Assembly (NCBI GenBank): GCA_947034895.1 | Contig: OX344762.1 | Span: forward strand, 43,318,760-43,382,759 | Direction: 5' to 3' | DNA: 64,000 nt | Origin: Rhytidiadelphus loreus | Taxonomy: Eukaryota > Streptophyta > Bryopsida > Hypnales > Hylocomiaceae | In this document: in pieces, positions 47,339 through 60,562 of the stretch | Layout of the letters: every line of letters starts with the position of its first letter | Position numbering within the stretch: position 1 is the first letter of the stretch | Notes under the pieces: model-generated | The model's database searches: none | The model's input: only the letters and a program-made list of their open reading frames with translations | What the model was told of the DNA's origin: nothing | Made by a program: the position numbers and the translations under genes

Positions 47339-48640
47339 AGCTTCAGCCCGAAACGTCGATGTTCACCGTCAGGCTCGTAACGTAAGACTATGATCCGGGC
47401 TCAGAAGTACTTTTCATGCTAATAAAGATAATAATGAATGATTTTCGCACCTGCACAAACCAGGTCAACTCAAAATTAGCACAGTATCTTCAAAATTGAA
47501 GTTCTCCTCATTAATCCTCCCATAACAACGCAATGTGTATCAATAGCGGTTTCAACGGGATTACAACTTGACACACGAAATTTCCTCTGATAGTCAGATG
47601 GTCAAACCAAAACACAAGAAACCATTCTGCACAGGAAAAACAATCCTGCCTCCTCCCGAAGCCAGTCATTTGCAACAATAAAAGGACGACCATATATGCA
47701 CTTAGTAAAATAAAGTTGCTATATTGATCGTCTTCGCGTTTCCAGGAATCCGTTCTCTGCATTTCATATCTCACCGCACAAAAATCCTAAAAAATCTCGC
47801 CATTTTCTCGAACATCTGTATGTCTTACCAACTCCCTCTCCCCCACTCCCTCTCCCTATCTCCAATAAGCTCAAAAGCCTAAAACAGAATGGCGCTTCCA
47901 CGATCAAAAAATATATCGCTCAACGCCGCGGATAAACAAGGCGGAGGAAACAAATGATATCACCATACTCCCGTGTCAACGATAAACTCAAATGCCCTGA
48001 AACTCGGCAGCTCTCCACATCACTGTTCTCCCTCCAATACCTTCCGCAAATGGCTCCACCAAGAACAAAAGATTTTCCTCATAAGTCCGAAGGACACTAA
48101 AGAGCACGAAAGTCCCGCACAACGACACCTCCACTGCACCAACTCCCACACGCAAGCCGACTACAAAGCAATACCCTCATTCCTCCCTCCAAATCTACCC
48201 TACCTTCCCTAAGCACACCACGCACACAATCTTTTCCAACACGCTCCTTTCGTTGTCCGGAAAAGCATACCTTCTCAGCCGCGTCTCCCCTTCACGCTAC
48301 TTCCTCCTAAAGTACTCGAAAAAACATCGTAAAAACTCGGGAAAAACTCCAGCAAAATCGAGAAACCAATAGAGAAAACGACACGGCCGCTCTCTGTGCG
48401 ACTCCCTGCTCCAAGAAATATCCTCTGCGACGAACGACAGCCACGACCCGATCCAGAGTGAACCAGCAGCAGAAGGGAAAGTGGGCAATAAAAAAGCGAG
48501 AATCCTGCAGAGCGCGCAGAATAGTAGCCCCTAAGAGAGGGCACGACTTGGACGAAAGTGGCGGGACGGAAACGGAAGGGGACCGACGACGAAAAGCTGG
48601 ACGAACGCTGGACGAACTATAAATAAACTGGATTGCTCGC
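47339..48640 (-). other. RopGAP 5' leader with a probable 820-bp 5' UTR intron
   Basis: Read on the minus strand, a GC-rich leader ends at 48271 in a good donor (GAGAAG|GTATGC). A matching acceptor (GGTTTGTGCAG) lies at 47451, 113 bases before the start codon. This predicts a 5' UTR intron at 47451-48270, a common arrangement in plant signalling genes. Two tiny upstream ORFs sit in the predicted leader: a 6-codon one at 48307-48327 in the first exon and a 9-codon one at 47388-47417 in the second. Both are in the sense orientation and could damp translation. Transcript ends and the intron are inferred; only the motifs are seen. Confidence 0.55.
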
Positions 48641-48900
48641 CTACTCATCCTACCTAGGGACCTACCTACATTCCCATCCGTCCAGCGTGGCCTAATTACT
48701 GCGTGGTAAATGACAGGGGGTAACTTAATGGAGCGGTCTTTACCAACCTGATAACAGGGATGAAGCCACGGGGGGTGGGGGCGAGGGGAACCCGGGATCG
48801 GGAAGTTCCCCGAGTTTTTTCCGGAGTTCTCGAAGCTCCCGCCCGCTCGACCTCCTTTTATTAAGCCAAAACGCTAGTTGTGACAGCCTTCCCCCACGTC
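48600..48900 (-). promoter_or_regulatory. Probable RopGAP promoter, GC-rich with a TATA-like octamer
   Basis: GC content rises sharply here compared with the surrounding AT-rich DNA. An octamer TATAAATA lies at about 48618-48625 on the plus strand; on the minus strand it reads TATTTATA, so its direction is ambiguous. Further upstream, near 48800-48840, are alternating GAA/TTC-type blocks (GGGAAGTTCC, GTTCTCGAAGCTCC) that resemble heat-shock elements. No plus-strand gene was found downstream, so I assign the promoter to the minus-strand RopGAP gene. Confidence 0.4.
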
Positions 48901-51900
48901 ATTTGCCCCTTCCATTTCGGACACGTGTTCATTCTCTGTAGGTTGTAAAATGTTTTAAACTTTCTTTAATTAGTATATTAGATGGGAGCGTGGTGTCCCA
49001 ACAAGTGGGTCTAGAGTAATACATTTTCATGAAACTTCGGACAGGTGGGAACCACTCTCTTGGAATAACTTCTACGTACTTGTTCAAAAAAAAAACTGAA
49101 CTTTGGATGGGGTGCACAAAAAACTGAAAGTATGGATGGGAATGAGTTGTTCATTACATTGAATTTTTTTTATTTTTTTTTAGGAAATTGAGTGATTAGC
49201 GAGAAGAAAATGATGATGATGATTGCTTCCCCCCGCAAATGGGGTTGTATTTGTGCGCAGATTCCCAGGTGGGTTCCCTTTGTTTTTAGCTGCTGGCTGG
49301 ACATGAAGGTTGTCAATCCTATCTTTATCAATTACAAACCCAAGCCCAAGCCCCATGACAGCTACAGCAATTACCTCAAATGAAGCTCTTTGACAAATCA
49401 CTGACAGTAAAAATTTGCAACCCCGTGATAGTTAATATTTAGAAGTACAAACGCACCGGGCGGACAAGCACATGAGCCGACGGAAGTTGATGCTACCTTT
49501 AGATGGTTTAAGTTATTTAGTCGAACTTATTATTAATAATTAAACCACTGCCTCGGAATACATACCCCCACACACCCCTTAACGACGACAACGACGGGAT
49601 GTTAATTGCAGTGCAGGTTTTGGAAAAGTCTCCCATTGAAGAAGAGGAATTATGATAGGGCCAATGGGATCGCAGGCCCCTTGTAAATGTAATGTGGGGG
49701 AGTTATTTTGTGTGTCATATATAATTGGGGTGGCACGAAATTATACAGTGAAATCATTCATGCGCATGGGGTGGGACGGGGTGATAATAGGGCAGCCTTT
49801 CCCGAGGAGGACCCTTGTTTATGGAAAATCATTGACCGACAGGAAAAAGGAAAGGGCAAAAAAAAAATCTGAAAATGAACTAGGCTGGGTCAGGAGGACG
49901 CCCTTGCATTCTGGACCTTTTTTTCCGCACAAGTTTTGTTGTACCCCCGATGCTTTTGACTGCAACAAGAGCTCGTCGGAAAATTTGGGATGGTGCACGC
50001 TATTTGATACAACCAGGATTGCATGTTTGCACTGCTATTGTACATTGGCATCGAACGACAGTCTCCCCCAAAAAATTGAGTCTCAGTATGTTTTGTTCAG
50101 TTTCATTCCATGCGTCATCCATTATATGAAGTACATGGTGTCGTGACCCTTGTCACAACTCCTGTCACAAAATCTCTCACGTTTTCATCCCACAGAAGTA
50201 TCATCCAGTTATTTCATCTAACATTTATGATGAAAATCTAGACACAAGACAAAAAGTTTTTTTTTCTATCGAACACCGATGTTTAAAATGCTATGATCGG
50301 GACTCTGGTGCTATCAGCTTCAGTTGAGCAAACTGCACTAATGTTGTAGTGTCGTACGCGGAGTTTGGTATCAGACGGTTGCTGTCAAACCATATTAATC
50401 CTTAAACGCTCATAGCAACCCAAAATGGCCTACGGTTTCTTGTACCATAGAGTATGTTTGGGCTTAATGAAATTCTTTGTTCAGCTTTTTGGTTGTTCAT
50501 TAATTGTGTGGTAAGATTAATGTAGTTTCTGTACCATGGTGTGGGTTGGCCAATTTTGAATGGATGGCTCATTCCTTCACTTACTCATTTGGACCTTCAT
50601 TAAATATGATCAGCCTTGGGATGTGGGATAAAAGCACAAAATTGTAGAATCAATCAATAGTCAATGGGTGGAAATTTGTGCATTCTAAGGCTTTCAATTC
50701 ATTCTCTTTATTGCTAGGCATATGGTATTGTACTCAGTAATTCAAAAACCGTATGCTAAGTACTGAGCATTTAAAAGTTAACCTATTAGCACCCTGGCAC
50801 CTCATATTTGGCCTAACAAAATTGAAATATTTCCTTATTTGACTAATATAATATTTTCAACAATATCATTAGAGGACGTGTCCCTTTTTTTGGAGCTCTG
50901 GGTCTATCTCCACTACCAATGGGTACGGTCAATTTATGTGAATCTCTTTTTAGGTGATAGTTTGATTGGAATGAGTTTATATAAGCATTTGGATTTTAGT
51001 AAATACGTGATGGGTGCTCAAGGCTTACATCTCATCTCAAATCTAAGCAAATGTATTATGTAAGTGCCCTTGCAAACAAACATCTCATATTCAAAAAGAT
51101 TGCAACAAAAATTATTATTTTTGTTGCCAAATATGAATTAAAATTATTTATATTAATTGTGTTATAAGACAAATATCTTCAAATCTATTCAAAGTGTGTG
51201 CAACAACATTTCAAATTTGCTAGTCATTTATGATAGTAAATGGGGTCTCAAGTCTTTGATTCATTGAAAATCTCCAAGTTTTATTCAAATTAGTATTATC
51301 TATACTTTTCTAAACATCTTTATTTTTTGAAGCATAAACATGTCAATTTCTTACAATACCAATGGGGGTGAATCTTAAATGATGTATAACGACATGCAAT
51401 AAAATAACAAAGTCATTGTGTCTCTAAAAGAAAGCATTGACAATTTTTTTATTGCTTTTAAAAACCGGTCAAACAATTGATTCAATAGGAGTAGTTATTT
51501 TTGAAATTCATTTACTTCCAAACTGTAATTGTTTTTTGCTTCAAGTTTTTTAAGGATTGTAGCTTACACAAGATACTACAATATTTTTGTTCACGCATTT
51601 GGACTTTGTTCATATGAATTTTGTTCACTCATTTTCAAATTATGGTGTACAAAGTGAAACCAAACAAAATATAGAAATATAGAGTAATTTTTTGGATTAT
51701 TGTATCCCCTCAAAAATACTAGCCGGAAAAATAAAGAAAAAAAAAATTATCTCCCGGAATAATCAAATATGAATACAAATACACGTATTATATGTGTGTA
51801 TACAAATACATTTACATTTATACATTTATATATATTTCTTGTTGAAGTCCTCATGAGATTCCAATATATGCGATATCAATCATTACGGAGGAATTCCCAA

Positions 51901-52168
51901 CAAAAAGATGACCTAATGTTGTTGAGGATCAAATCAAAAACCTACATTGAAATGTTTTCATCTACATACAACAATAAACAAATGACATGATTGTACATTT
52001 TCTTTTGCTTTATAGGTAGCATTTGCAAGATGTAGTAACAGTGATGACTATCCCCTCACTATCTCCTCAAAAACATTTAACAAACCTAGGAACAAGACAA
52101 ATATGTGAAACCAAGAAATGGTTACGTAGAGCTCAGTAGACATAACAAAGTGATTGGGCTAACTGAAT
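48901..52168. other. Intergenic DNA upstream of RopGAP
   Basis: I see no supported gene. The open frame at 49652-50146 (164 codons, plus) is the longest here, but it has Cys- and Lys-rich composition without any domain and no splice or codon signature. Beyond 50.2 kb the DNA returns to AT-rich background. Confidence 0.45.
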
Positions 52169-52172
52169 TTAA

Positions 52173-52414
52173 CCCCTGAGTGCCTAGCCCATGTTCACAA
52201 AAATCCAAACCTTTCTATACTCATTCCAATTAAACTATCACCTAAAAAAAGATTTATACTAATTGACTGTACCGATTGACAGTAGAGACATGTCCAAAGA
52301 TACATGGAGAGGGAAGCGTCTTTTGACCGTACCATTGAAAAGATTATAAGAGTCAAACAAGGACATCTTTCAAAAATGGAGAGGCCATATTTTGGCCCCT
52401 TGGGCGCTCAAGGG
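52173..52414. mobile_element. Short TTAA-flanked element F (242 bp), distinct subfamily
   Basis: The left end CCCCTGAGTGCCTAG and the right end (reverse complement CCCTTGAGCGCCCAA) are inverted. TTAA adjoins both (52169-52172 and 52415-52418). The interior does not resemble element A. Confidence 0.6.
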
Positions 52415-53578
52415 TTAAGATATGGAACCGAGGACAAACAAACTCTTTATTTATGCCAATCCCTCATAAGAGATTGAAGTTATGTTTTTCATAAACTAAA
52501 TGTGAACTTCCATGTTGTGTCTAAATCATAAACGAGTTTCTAAGTTTCCCAAATCAAAATTGCCCTCAACAAGTTTTATGATGCTTTCCCTTCTTCATGA
52601 GTAAGGAAAAATATATTGTAAGAATAGTTGTATGATATTTTTCATCTTTTCATATGATATTTTGTACAATATTCGAGAAATTTTCATTGATTGAAATGAT
52701 CAAAATCCCTATGGTACAATTGTATGATGCTACTATCTATTGTGATTACATGATCATTTGGTTTGGTGTCCTCCTCTTTTCCAAGAAAATCCCCCACTGT
52801 TGATTACAAGAAAATGAAACAAATTACCACCTCCTCTACCGTCAATCTAAATAGAAATTGAAAGCAAATTCTCCTGAACCCTTGGCTAGCTCTCTGCCTA
52901 ATCATGCCATTAGGGTTCTAGACCCCTCGTTGGAGAAAAATGAGAGCCGTTGATTTTGAGAAAATAATTTTTCCTCCCCCCTCTAACACCATTGATCTTG
53001 AAAATAATAAATACGGCTACAAATACATGCCCAAGATATAGATACTATACAAATACAGGATATGAGATATGGTCAAATCGACATATTTCATATTGTTTGG
53101 AATTGTGAAGTGCTCCCTCAAATTCAAATAGGAGGAGGGGTGTGGGAGGATAATTAAAAAAAAAATTTAATCACAAAATGGGAAAGGGGGGAGGTAATAA
53201 ATATTTCAAAAAAATAAGTTTTAGTCACAACAATCGGAGAAGGGGGTTAATAATTTTCTTAATTTTTTTAATGGGGTCTTTTAAGTGGATGGATATGGAG
53301 TGCATGAGTTGAAATGCACCTCTGCTTCACTATCGACTCAAAAGACATGGCATTGAAAGAATTCAATTAGACATAAGATATACAAAAAAATTAATTTTGT
53401 TTTTTTATTAAAAATAAAATAAAATAATTTTTAGAGTGTAATTGCATTAGCTATATGTTGTCTTGTGGCCTTGTTCAGGTCTCAATTTTTTTGTAATGCA
53501 AACTAGAAAGTAACAATTTTCCATGCAACAACCTAGATTCCCATGCACCAAGCTTCAATTACCCCTAGTTTTAGTTGA

Positions 53579-53814
53579 CACTAGAAGAAGCCCGTGTTTT
53601 TTTGAATTTTCTGACGTCAAAGTTGACGGATTTTGCTAGACATCTTTTATAACAACTTGTGTTTTTATGTCAACAATGACATCTAATATAACATCTTGAC
53701 GTTACATTAGATGTCATTGTAGATATAAAAACACAAGTTGTTATAAAAGATGTCTAGCAAAATCCATCAAATTTGACGTCTAAAACATTAAAAAAAAACA
53801 GGCTTCTTCTAGTG
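53579..53814. mobile_element. CACTA-type MITE 4 (236 bp), TSD TGA
   Basis: The ends are CACTAGAAGAAGCCCGTG and GGCTTCTTCTAGTG. Target duplication TGA is at 53576-53578 and 53815-53817. The left and right halves pair along nearly the full length (arms of about 110 bases), so a transcript would form a near-perfect hairpin. Confidence 0.9.
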
Positions 53815-53817
53815 TGA

Positions 53818-56800
53818 TTTGAAAGTTCACTTTAGACCATGCCATAGGGCAAATGTGTGGTGGCATAATAGGTTGCAGTAGGAGGGTCAAAATCTAGAGT
53901 GCTTGACAATGAATATTTGCAAGGTCTCCGCTTGGTGGGACAATTTCAACATGCCAATTGCAACAAACTCCTCACCAAACCTACATTATGTGGCTTGGTG
54001 GAGATCAAAAGCAAATTTTTGATTTAAGAATCAATTCTATGCTTACACTTTCAAACACCTTTTTTAGGTGGAATAAGGTCTTTAAATTATGTATAAGTTT
54101 TAAAATTATATTTTGATGGGACAATATGATTTATATTGGTGTCAAAACTCTCAAATGGCTTTGTAAAAAAAATTTAATTGTATCAATTTTTAATAGCTGA
54201 AGATGAAAATTAATTAATAGTTTTAAAAAAATTAAATTAAATTCATCCCAAGGTGCAATGGAATTAATAATATTACAAAAATAAAGCAATAATTTTATCT
54301 CAAATTTTATTTCTCATACTCTTGACATCAAGAGTTGCAAATTTTAAGTCAAAATACAACTATCACACTTAACTTAGAGTTTGCTAAATTTTACAAAAAT
54401 AGTATTTTGATATGAGTAGATGTATATTATATCAAGTAGTCAAAATTGGCATCTTCTATTCAATACTTAAATTTGTTGACCTTGACTTCTACATATGATA
54501 TATTAATAAATGAATTACAATCTTCCATTTAGGACTAATTGAACTCTAGATTCTATTTTCTAGTCAATTCAAATATTTTAAATATATGATATGTGATACG
54601 GAAATTAGATATTCCAAATCATGAGTTTGTTCAAATTTGAAAGTTGTTTGAGGACAAATTGAAATATATTCCATTGAATTAGTTGCAACTTTGCAAATGC
54701 AAAGGCACATTCAATTTCAAAGCCAATGTTGGAGTCTTTTTAAATATATTTTGTGAACATGAGAGGACAAAATAAATCACAAAATGAAAAATGAAAGAAA
54801 TTGTATTATTTCATTAGATTTAGCATTTGTATAATTTTATTAAAATAGTTCTATTGGATGAATGCACAATAAGAGGATATATAGTTTGTATCCTAGTACA
54901 TTACATATAGCACTTTTAAGCAATTTGAGAACTCATAGACAAATTTACAAAAACTTGGGTTAAATCAATTTTGGATGATATGAGAATTTTATTTTTGTAC
55001 GCTTTCACCAAATAAATTCATAAAATAATAATCATATACCCACAAATACTTACAATTTTTTCAAATCTAGAGGCCCTACTTGCTAGAGTGTATCCTAAAT
55101 TTCACGAGGAGATTTTTGGATATATTTTGAGCTATAAACTTTTGAAAAATGTGAAAAACAAATCACAAAATTTTTATATTCTTCTTAAAATTTTAAGGAA
55201 ATAAATTTAATTATTATATATATGTATATTATATTTAAAAATTATCTATATGGAAGCACTTTTTTAATATACTTTAAAATAGATATTTGGAAATGAGATT
55301 TTTAATTAGTTAGTTAAATATTACAATGGGCAATTCTTACAATCAAAGTTTGAATTTAGATTTGTCCAAAGTAATATTAATATAGGACTTTTTAATTTCA
55401 ATTTTTTTAAAGAAAACCTATTTTAGTTGATATATAGTTGATATGTATAGATATATTAATGCCATATAATCTTAAAATTGATTTTTAAATTAGTGATTTT
55501 CTTGGTATTTTCAAACAAAAACCACAATGTACACAAAGTACATTAATCTTTGTGGAATCTTTGTTCGAGAGTTGGATGACCATACCATGCATTTGCCCTA
55601 CTATAAAGTTGCTATCATTTTCAAAACAATTTTGTAAAAAACCATATTTATTGAAAGTTTGAATCAATTATATCAATTCTAAATACATTAAAATAATATA
55701 AGCCTACTTCCAAAAATTAAGGTTGAAATGAGAAAAAAATTCAAATTCAAATTCAAATTATCTTTAAAATTAAAACTTTAAGAAAATCCAAAATATTAAT
55801 TGGTTTCTATTTTGAATTAGTATAACTCACATATGTCTAGTTGAATTTCTAATTAAAATAATTGTATATAACTAAAATTAGCAAGATTGCTTTATATTGA
55901 TAGAAATATACAAAATTACATGAATGAATAATTTAAAGGCTAGAATTTTGTTTAATAAAGGTTCATTCAATTTTCAAATGCAAAAATATTTAGAGGTTAA
56001 AAGTGTTTTAATCCTATTGAATAATGTCAAGGAATATTTATATATGATTTGACTAAACTTATAGAAAATTCATCTATGAAAATGTATATTTTTTGCAACT
56101 AAACCTGACATCTTTTATACATAGCAAAGAAATAATCGAAACCAATGTGATTTCTAGTATATAGATAGAATTAAACATTTAAATATAAATCCTCTATTTT
56201 TACCTCTATTTTTACATGAATGAAGGCAGTAACATTGTGTTGATTTTTCCCACCTACTACAGAGCACCTTGAATGTTATGCATATAGAAAGAAATGTTTG
56301 AACAAATATCATGATATACCTATTTGGTGAGAATCTCGGTGAGAATATTCCCTTGATCATGCATCATGATATACATGAAGCCAATAAATTCTCCAATTTG
56401 CAATTGTACCAATAAGAAGGGTTGGACATATATCTTCAACATGTTGTCAAACTTTGAGAAGCGTGCTTTGATGGACTTGGTGAGTTACAGCTATATATAC
56501 CAACTAGTTATACCTCTATTTTATTGAAACATGTTGGTACCAACAAATTTTCTAGCCTAGAAAGTCACAACCATCACTTCCTTTTGCAAGACATACTCCT
56601 AGCCACAATTTGTCATAGTTTAGCCTATGGACTACAAGAAGACATCATTTAGATGGGTGCACTGTTTTAGCACATTTGCATGAAGGTTGTAGATCTAGAT
56701 GGCATGTAAGATTTACAAACATTTGCAGTTGAGACTTTGTCCATATTTGAGACGTATTATTTTTAATGTCATGTCACATCTTGTTAATATCCATTTCTTA

Positions 56801-57957
56801 GAAAAAGTTGCCATTGGTGAACCAATCCAATGCATTGGTGCTATTTGGTTGAAAAGTATATGGAAGTTCTTGTAGTGTAAGTGTGGAATAAGTCATAACC
56901 CATGGCAAGCATGGCAACCGGCTATGCCATGAACGAATCTCTTGGATTTTGAACCAAATATTTTTCTATATATTATCATTAATTCCAAAGGATATTGGAT
57001 GCAAACAAGAAGGTATATGATTCCAAGGAATTTTTAATGGATGTGTACAAGAAAATCAATGTATCAACCTTGAAAGTGGCAAGTATCCATAAAAATATAT
57101 ATTATCTCACTCAATTCACACTATCAAATTAGTCAAATGCATGGTTTAGTCTCTAATTTACAAGCAAAGTTTGTTACAACCTATGACTTGTAGGAAAGAT
57201 TTGTAATTATGATCAATGAAGCAAGATGTAAAGTTTATAATTTTGGATGCCTAGATTGTTGTTTGGTAATTACTTTGCATGCACATAGACATTATTTTGA
57301 ATATTAAGAGTTCCCTTCATGTGGATGAGTCGGTTGTCAATAGATTGATTAGCATGTTGAGAACTAGTCTTTGTAAATTTGCCCTAATTCTTTTATTTGC
57401 AATGCATTTTACAATAGGTTGGTGGGTGTATGTGAATTAACTCAATCCCATATGTGGGCCTATATAGGGCATACTTTTGTTGTGACGTTGAAGAGGCTAC
57501 ATGCAACATCGCTTACAATATAGGAGTTGCTAATATAGACAATGAATCCATTCCAAGTCTCATCAAATGTAGGTGTTCTTTGAAAGATCCCATTAGAAGA
57601 TTTTTGAAGTCTTTAGAAGACCGTGAGTTCATAGACTATCGGGAATGTGGGAACAATACTAAATTAGTAGTTTGATGTAGCTGTGACCGTGCCATGTTAT
57701 ATTATAATATTTAATTAATATTTAAATATATATTTTTATATAATATAAATATTTTTAATTTTTAATTTTAGTTTTTTTGTTATTTAACAATCTGACAACA
57801 CTACAATGGTTCACAACAAGGAGAACAACCCCAAAATAGTCTTTTAGAGGCCTCAAACCCCTCTAATGTAATGATATAATTTGGCACTTTGAATAGAGTT
57901 GTAATGAGTATGACATGGATATGTCATGTAGATCAAGGGCAATGTGCAATTATCCAA
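53818..57957. other. Very AT-rich intergenic DNA
   Basis: Among the most AT-rich parts of the window, especially 54.0-56.2 kb. No gene, tandem array or clear inverted ends were found. A plus-strand frame at 57454-57675 has no recognisable domain. Confidence 0.5.
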
Positions 57958-58892
57958 CCTCTAAAGGTCCAAGACTATGTTTTCACCAAAAATGCTCCGA
58001 AATTGCCCTTGCATTTACATGCACCAAATTTTAGATAAAAAACAATTATGAACACATGTAATTGTAGGATCTTGTAGTAAAATAGTTCAAAAATATGTGA
58101 AAAAAATTTCAGAATTTTCCACTATGTAGATTGCAAGATACTAATGTTTGAAGTGACAAAAATACTTTGGGGTCCCTATGAAAACATAGGTAGGCAGCTG
58201 CACTTCACAAGGTCACATTTGTATGAAAAAATGTCCAAAATGGTGGTTACTCTTTGTATTCATTCCTCAAGTCAAGTTGGCTACATACCTAAAAAAATTT
58301 ATATCATTTGGAAATGCAAACACATAGGAAAAAAATAGTACGTAGAAAGAAGTACAAAGTGATTCAAAACACTGAATTGTGAAGAATTTAATTATAAAAT
58401 TGAAAAATTCCAATCCCAACCATGGTAATGTAGTAATAAACAATCTACATCATATGTTTCTTATTTTTTTCAAAAAATATTAAAAATATAGTTAAATAAA
58501 GGACTCCAAAGTTTATTTTCGGGTAGAGAATCCATAACTACCCGCAAACTAGAACACCTCATAACTTTCATCTCATAAATCAAAATGGAATGATTCAAAT
58601 CTTTTCACTTATATATAAATCTAGAAAATCAAATTCAAATTTTTATTTTTTTAAAAAGTGATTTTTAAAGAAGTTTTTTGGTATGCCCAGGCTTCCAGTC
58701 AAACACTAAAATTTACATATCATGCAATAACTTTTGAACCATGTAGTCAAAAGTTATGAAAATTGTTGGGACTTAAAGCTACTCCTTGGGCACATGTGTG
58801 GAAATTTCAAAGAAAAAAAATAAAAAGTCCATTTGTAGTGAACTGCCCAAAATCGCTATGTTGTTAAAAAACACAGTTTGGTCCTTTAGGGG
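57958..58892 (-). mobile_element. TTAA-family element G (935 bp), inverted
   Basis: The right end reads ACACAGTTTGGTCCTTTAGG followed by GG and TTAA (58893-58896), the inverse of the left end of element A. The left end near 57958 (CCTCTAAAGGTCC) has lost its TTAA by mutation (now CCAA). The interior matches element A in reverse. Confidence 0.72.
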
Positions 58893-59764
58893 TTAAAATT
58901 TTAATTCTAAATTTTGAAAGTACACCATCACAATACACCTTCACAATTTTTGAAATCTAGGCTACCCATTTGTCCTTAAGGGCTAAAAACTAATGTAAAA
59001 ATATGAACTCCAAAGCTAAATACAATCATGCATTGATTCCAATGTATGAGCCAATTCAAATTTCCTTAGTAAGATTGTTGAATTGTGAACATGTAGCTAG
59101 GGATGACAACAAATTGTAAGATAAGTACACCTAATTGTGACCCTTTTCTAAAACCAATCCTTATATATTCTTGTCTAAAATGTATTGCCTTACAAATTTA
59201 GAGTCACTTTTAGGTACATCTATTTTTTGTACACCTATTTTCAATACCTTAAAAATTCATAGTTTATTCATATGGTGTTCAAAAATGCATAAGAAGACAA
59301 ACTCAAATTTTCTCTTAAAATCCACCCTAAAATAAACAATTCAATAATAAAAATATTGTTAAATTACTTATATGGATGCTACTAAATGTAGTTACCTCAA
59401 TGTGTCCAAAGTATTAACAACAAGCTCAACATGCACTAGCGGTGCTATTTTGTGAGCATGAGCCTATGAGCATTGAGCAGGGATTATGTGAGCGTTGAGC
59501 TTAGAAATTTGAAGAAGCACAAGAAAACTTAATAATATTTCTGTTAACAGACTTCATTTAAATTTTTTGGTCAAATTTACTATTTTTAGTAAATTTTAGT
59601 ACCTATTACTATGGACCTATTACCGTGGTTATGTAGAATTCATATAAAAATTATAATTTTTTATCTTGTCTAAAATATTAGAAGTATACATTTTGAAAAT
59701 GATGAATTTACTTGATGTGAAAGATGAATGGAGATGGAAATAAGTTTGTATAGAATATTGGTTG

Positions 59765-59995
59765 ATCACTGTCTTATAGCAGTGTGGCTCCTCTCAGGGC
59801 TAATAAGAAAATACCAATAATTTTCCTTTGATGCATTGTTATTGGACTTGTTTAGATTTTTGAAAAAAAATCATTGATAAGAACTACTATCTCGTAGTAG
59901 TGTGGATCCTCTCAAGGCCAATGGGAAGTACTTACACTTCTACCTTGATGTGTTGATAATCGGATCTGTTAAGATTTTAGAAGAAAATATTTGGT
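59765..59995. repeat. Tandem duplication, about 115 bp x 2, inside the Mutator-like element
   Basis: GCAGTGTGGCTCCTCTCAGG and GTAGTGTGGATCCTCTCAAG mark corresponding points of two diverged copies. Flanking GATGCATTGTTATTGGACTT and GATGTGTTGATAATCGGATC match at the same offset. Confidence 0.65.
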
Positions 59996-60124
59996 CGACA
60001 AGGATTGTTTTTGTAAGGAATGAGCTCAGTTACACCAAATTGTTGATTAGTTGATTATTATCCTCTTATAGGACCTCTAAAGGTCCAATTCTTCTATTTA
60101 TTGATGAAATGGTTGTTTTGTGTA

Positions 60125-60289
60125 ATCACTCCCCTCTTGTTGCTTGGGTCCCCTTGGTGTCGAGGGGAGCTCCCTTGCAGCGAGAAAAATAATAATAATA
60201 ATAATTTAACTTTTTTTTAACTTTTTTTTCCTACTACAAGGGGGCTCCCCTCAATGCTAAGGAGACCCAAGCAACAAGAGGGGAGTGAT
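60125..60289. mobile_element. Foldback (Stowaway-like) MITE, 165 bp, TA target
   Basis: Arms of about 54 bases (ATCACTCCCCTCTTGTTGCT on the left and its inverse on the right) flank a short AATAATAATAAT/poly-T loop. TA lies on both sides (60123-60124 and 60290-60291). It is nested in the Mutator-like element. Confidence 0.75.
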
Positions 60290-60562
60290 TATAATCTCAA
60301 TGGAACAACCTCACTTGATTTCAAACAAATCTTAAGTAATAACTGATTTTTCTTCTTCTTAAAATCTAGCAAAGTCTAATAAGTAGCACATCAAGGTTGT
60401 TCAAGGGACCACAATAATAGGTTCATGGTAATAGTTACTAAAATTTACCAAAAATAATAAATTTTGACCAAAATTTTTAGATGAAATCTCTACAAAATTA
60501 TATGCTCACAAGCTCATGTTCACGCTCATAGGCTCAGAAAATAGCAACCCTGCAACATGCAC

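Larger units (their letters stand above)
59437..60552. mobile_element. Mutator-like element with long TIRs (1116 bp)
   Basis: Long imperfect inverted repeats (about 150 bases) start at GCTATTTTGTGAGCATGAGC on the left and, inverted, at CAGGGTTGCTATTTTCTGAG on the right. They continue through an AAATTTTGGTCAAA-type segment. An exact direct repeat of ten bases, CAACATGCAC, flanks the element (59427-59436 and 60553-60562). Long TIRs and a 9-11 bp target duplication point to the Mutator superfamily. No transposase is encoded. It contains a tandem duplication and a foldback element. Confidence 0.75.
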
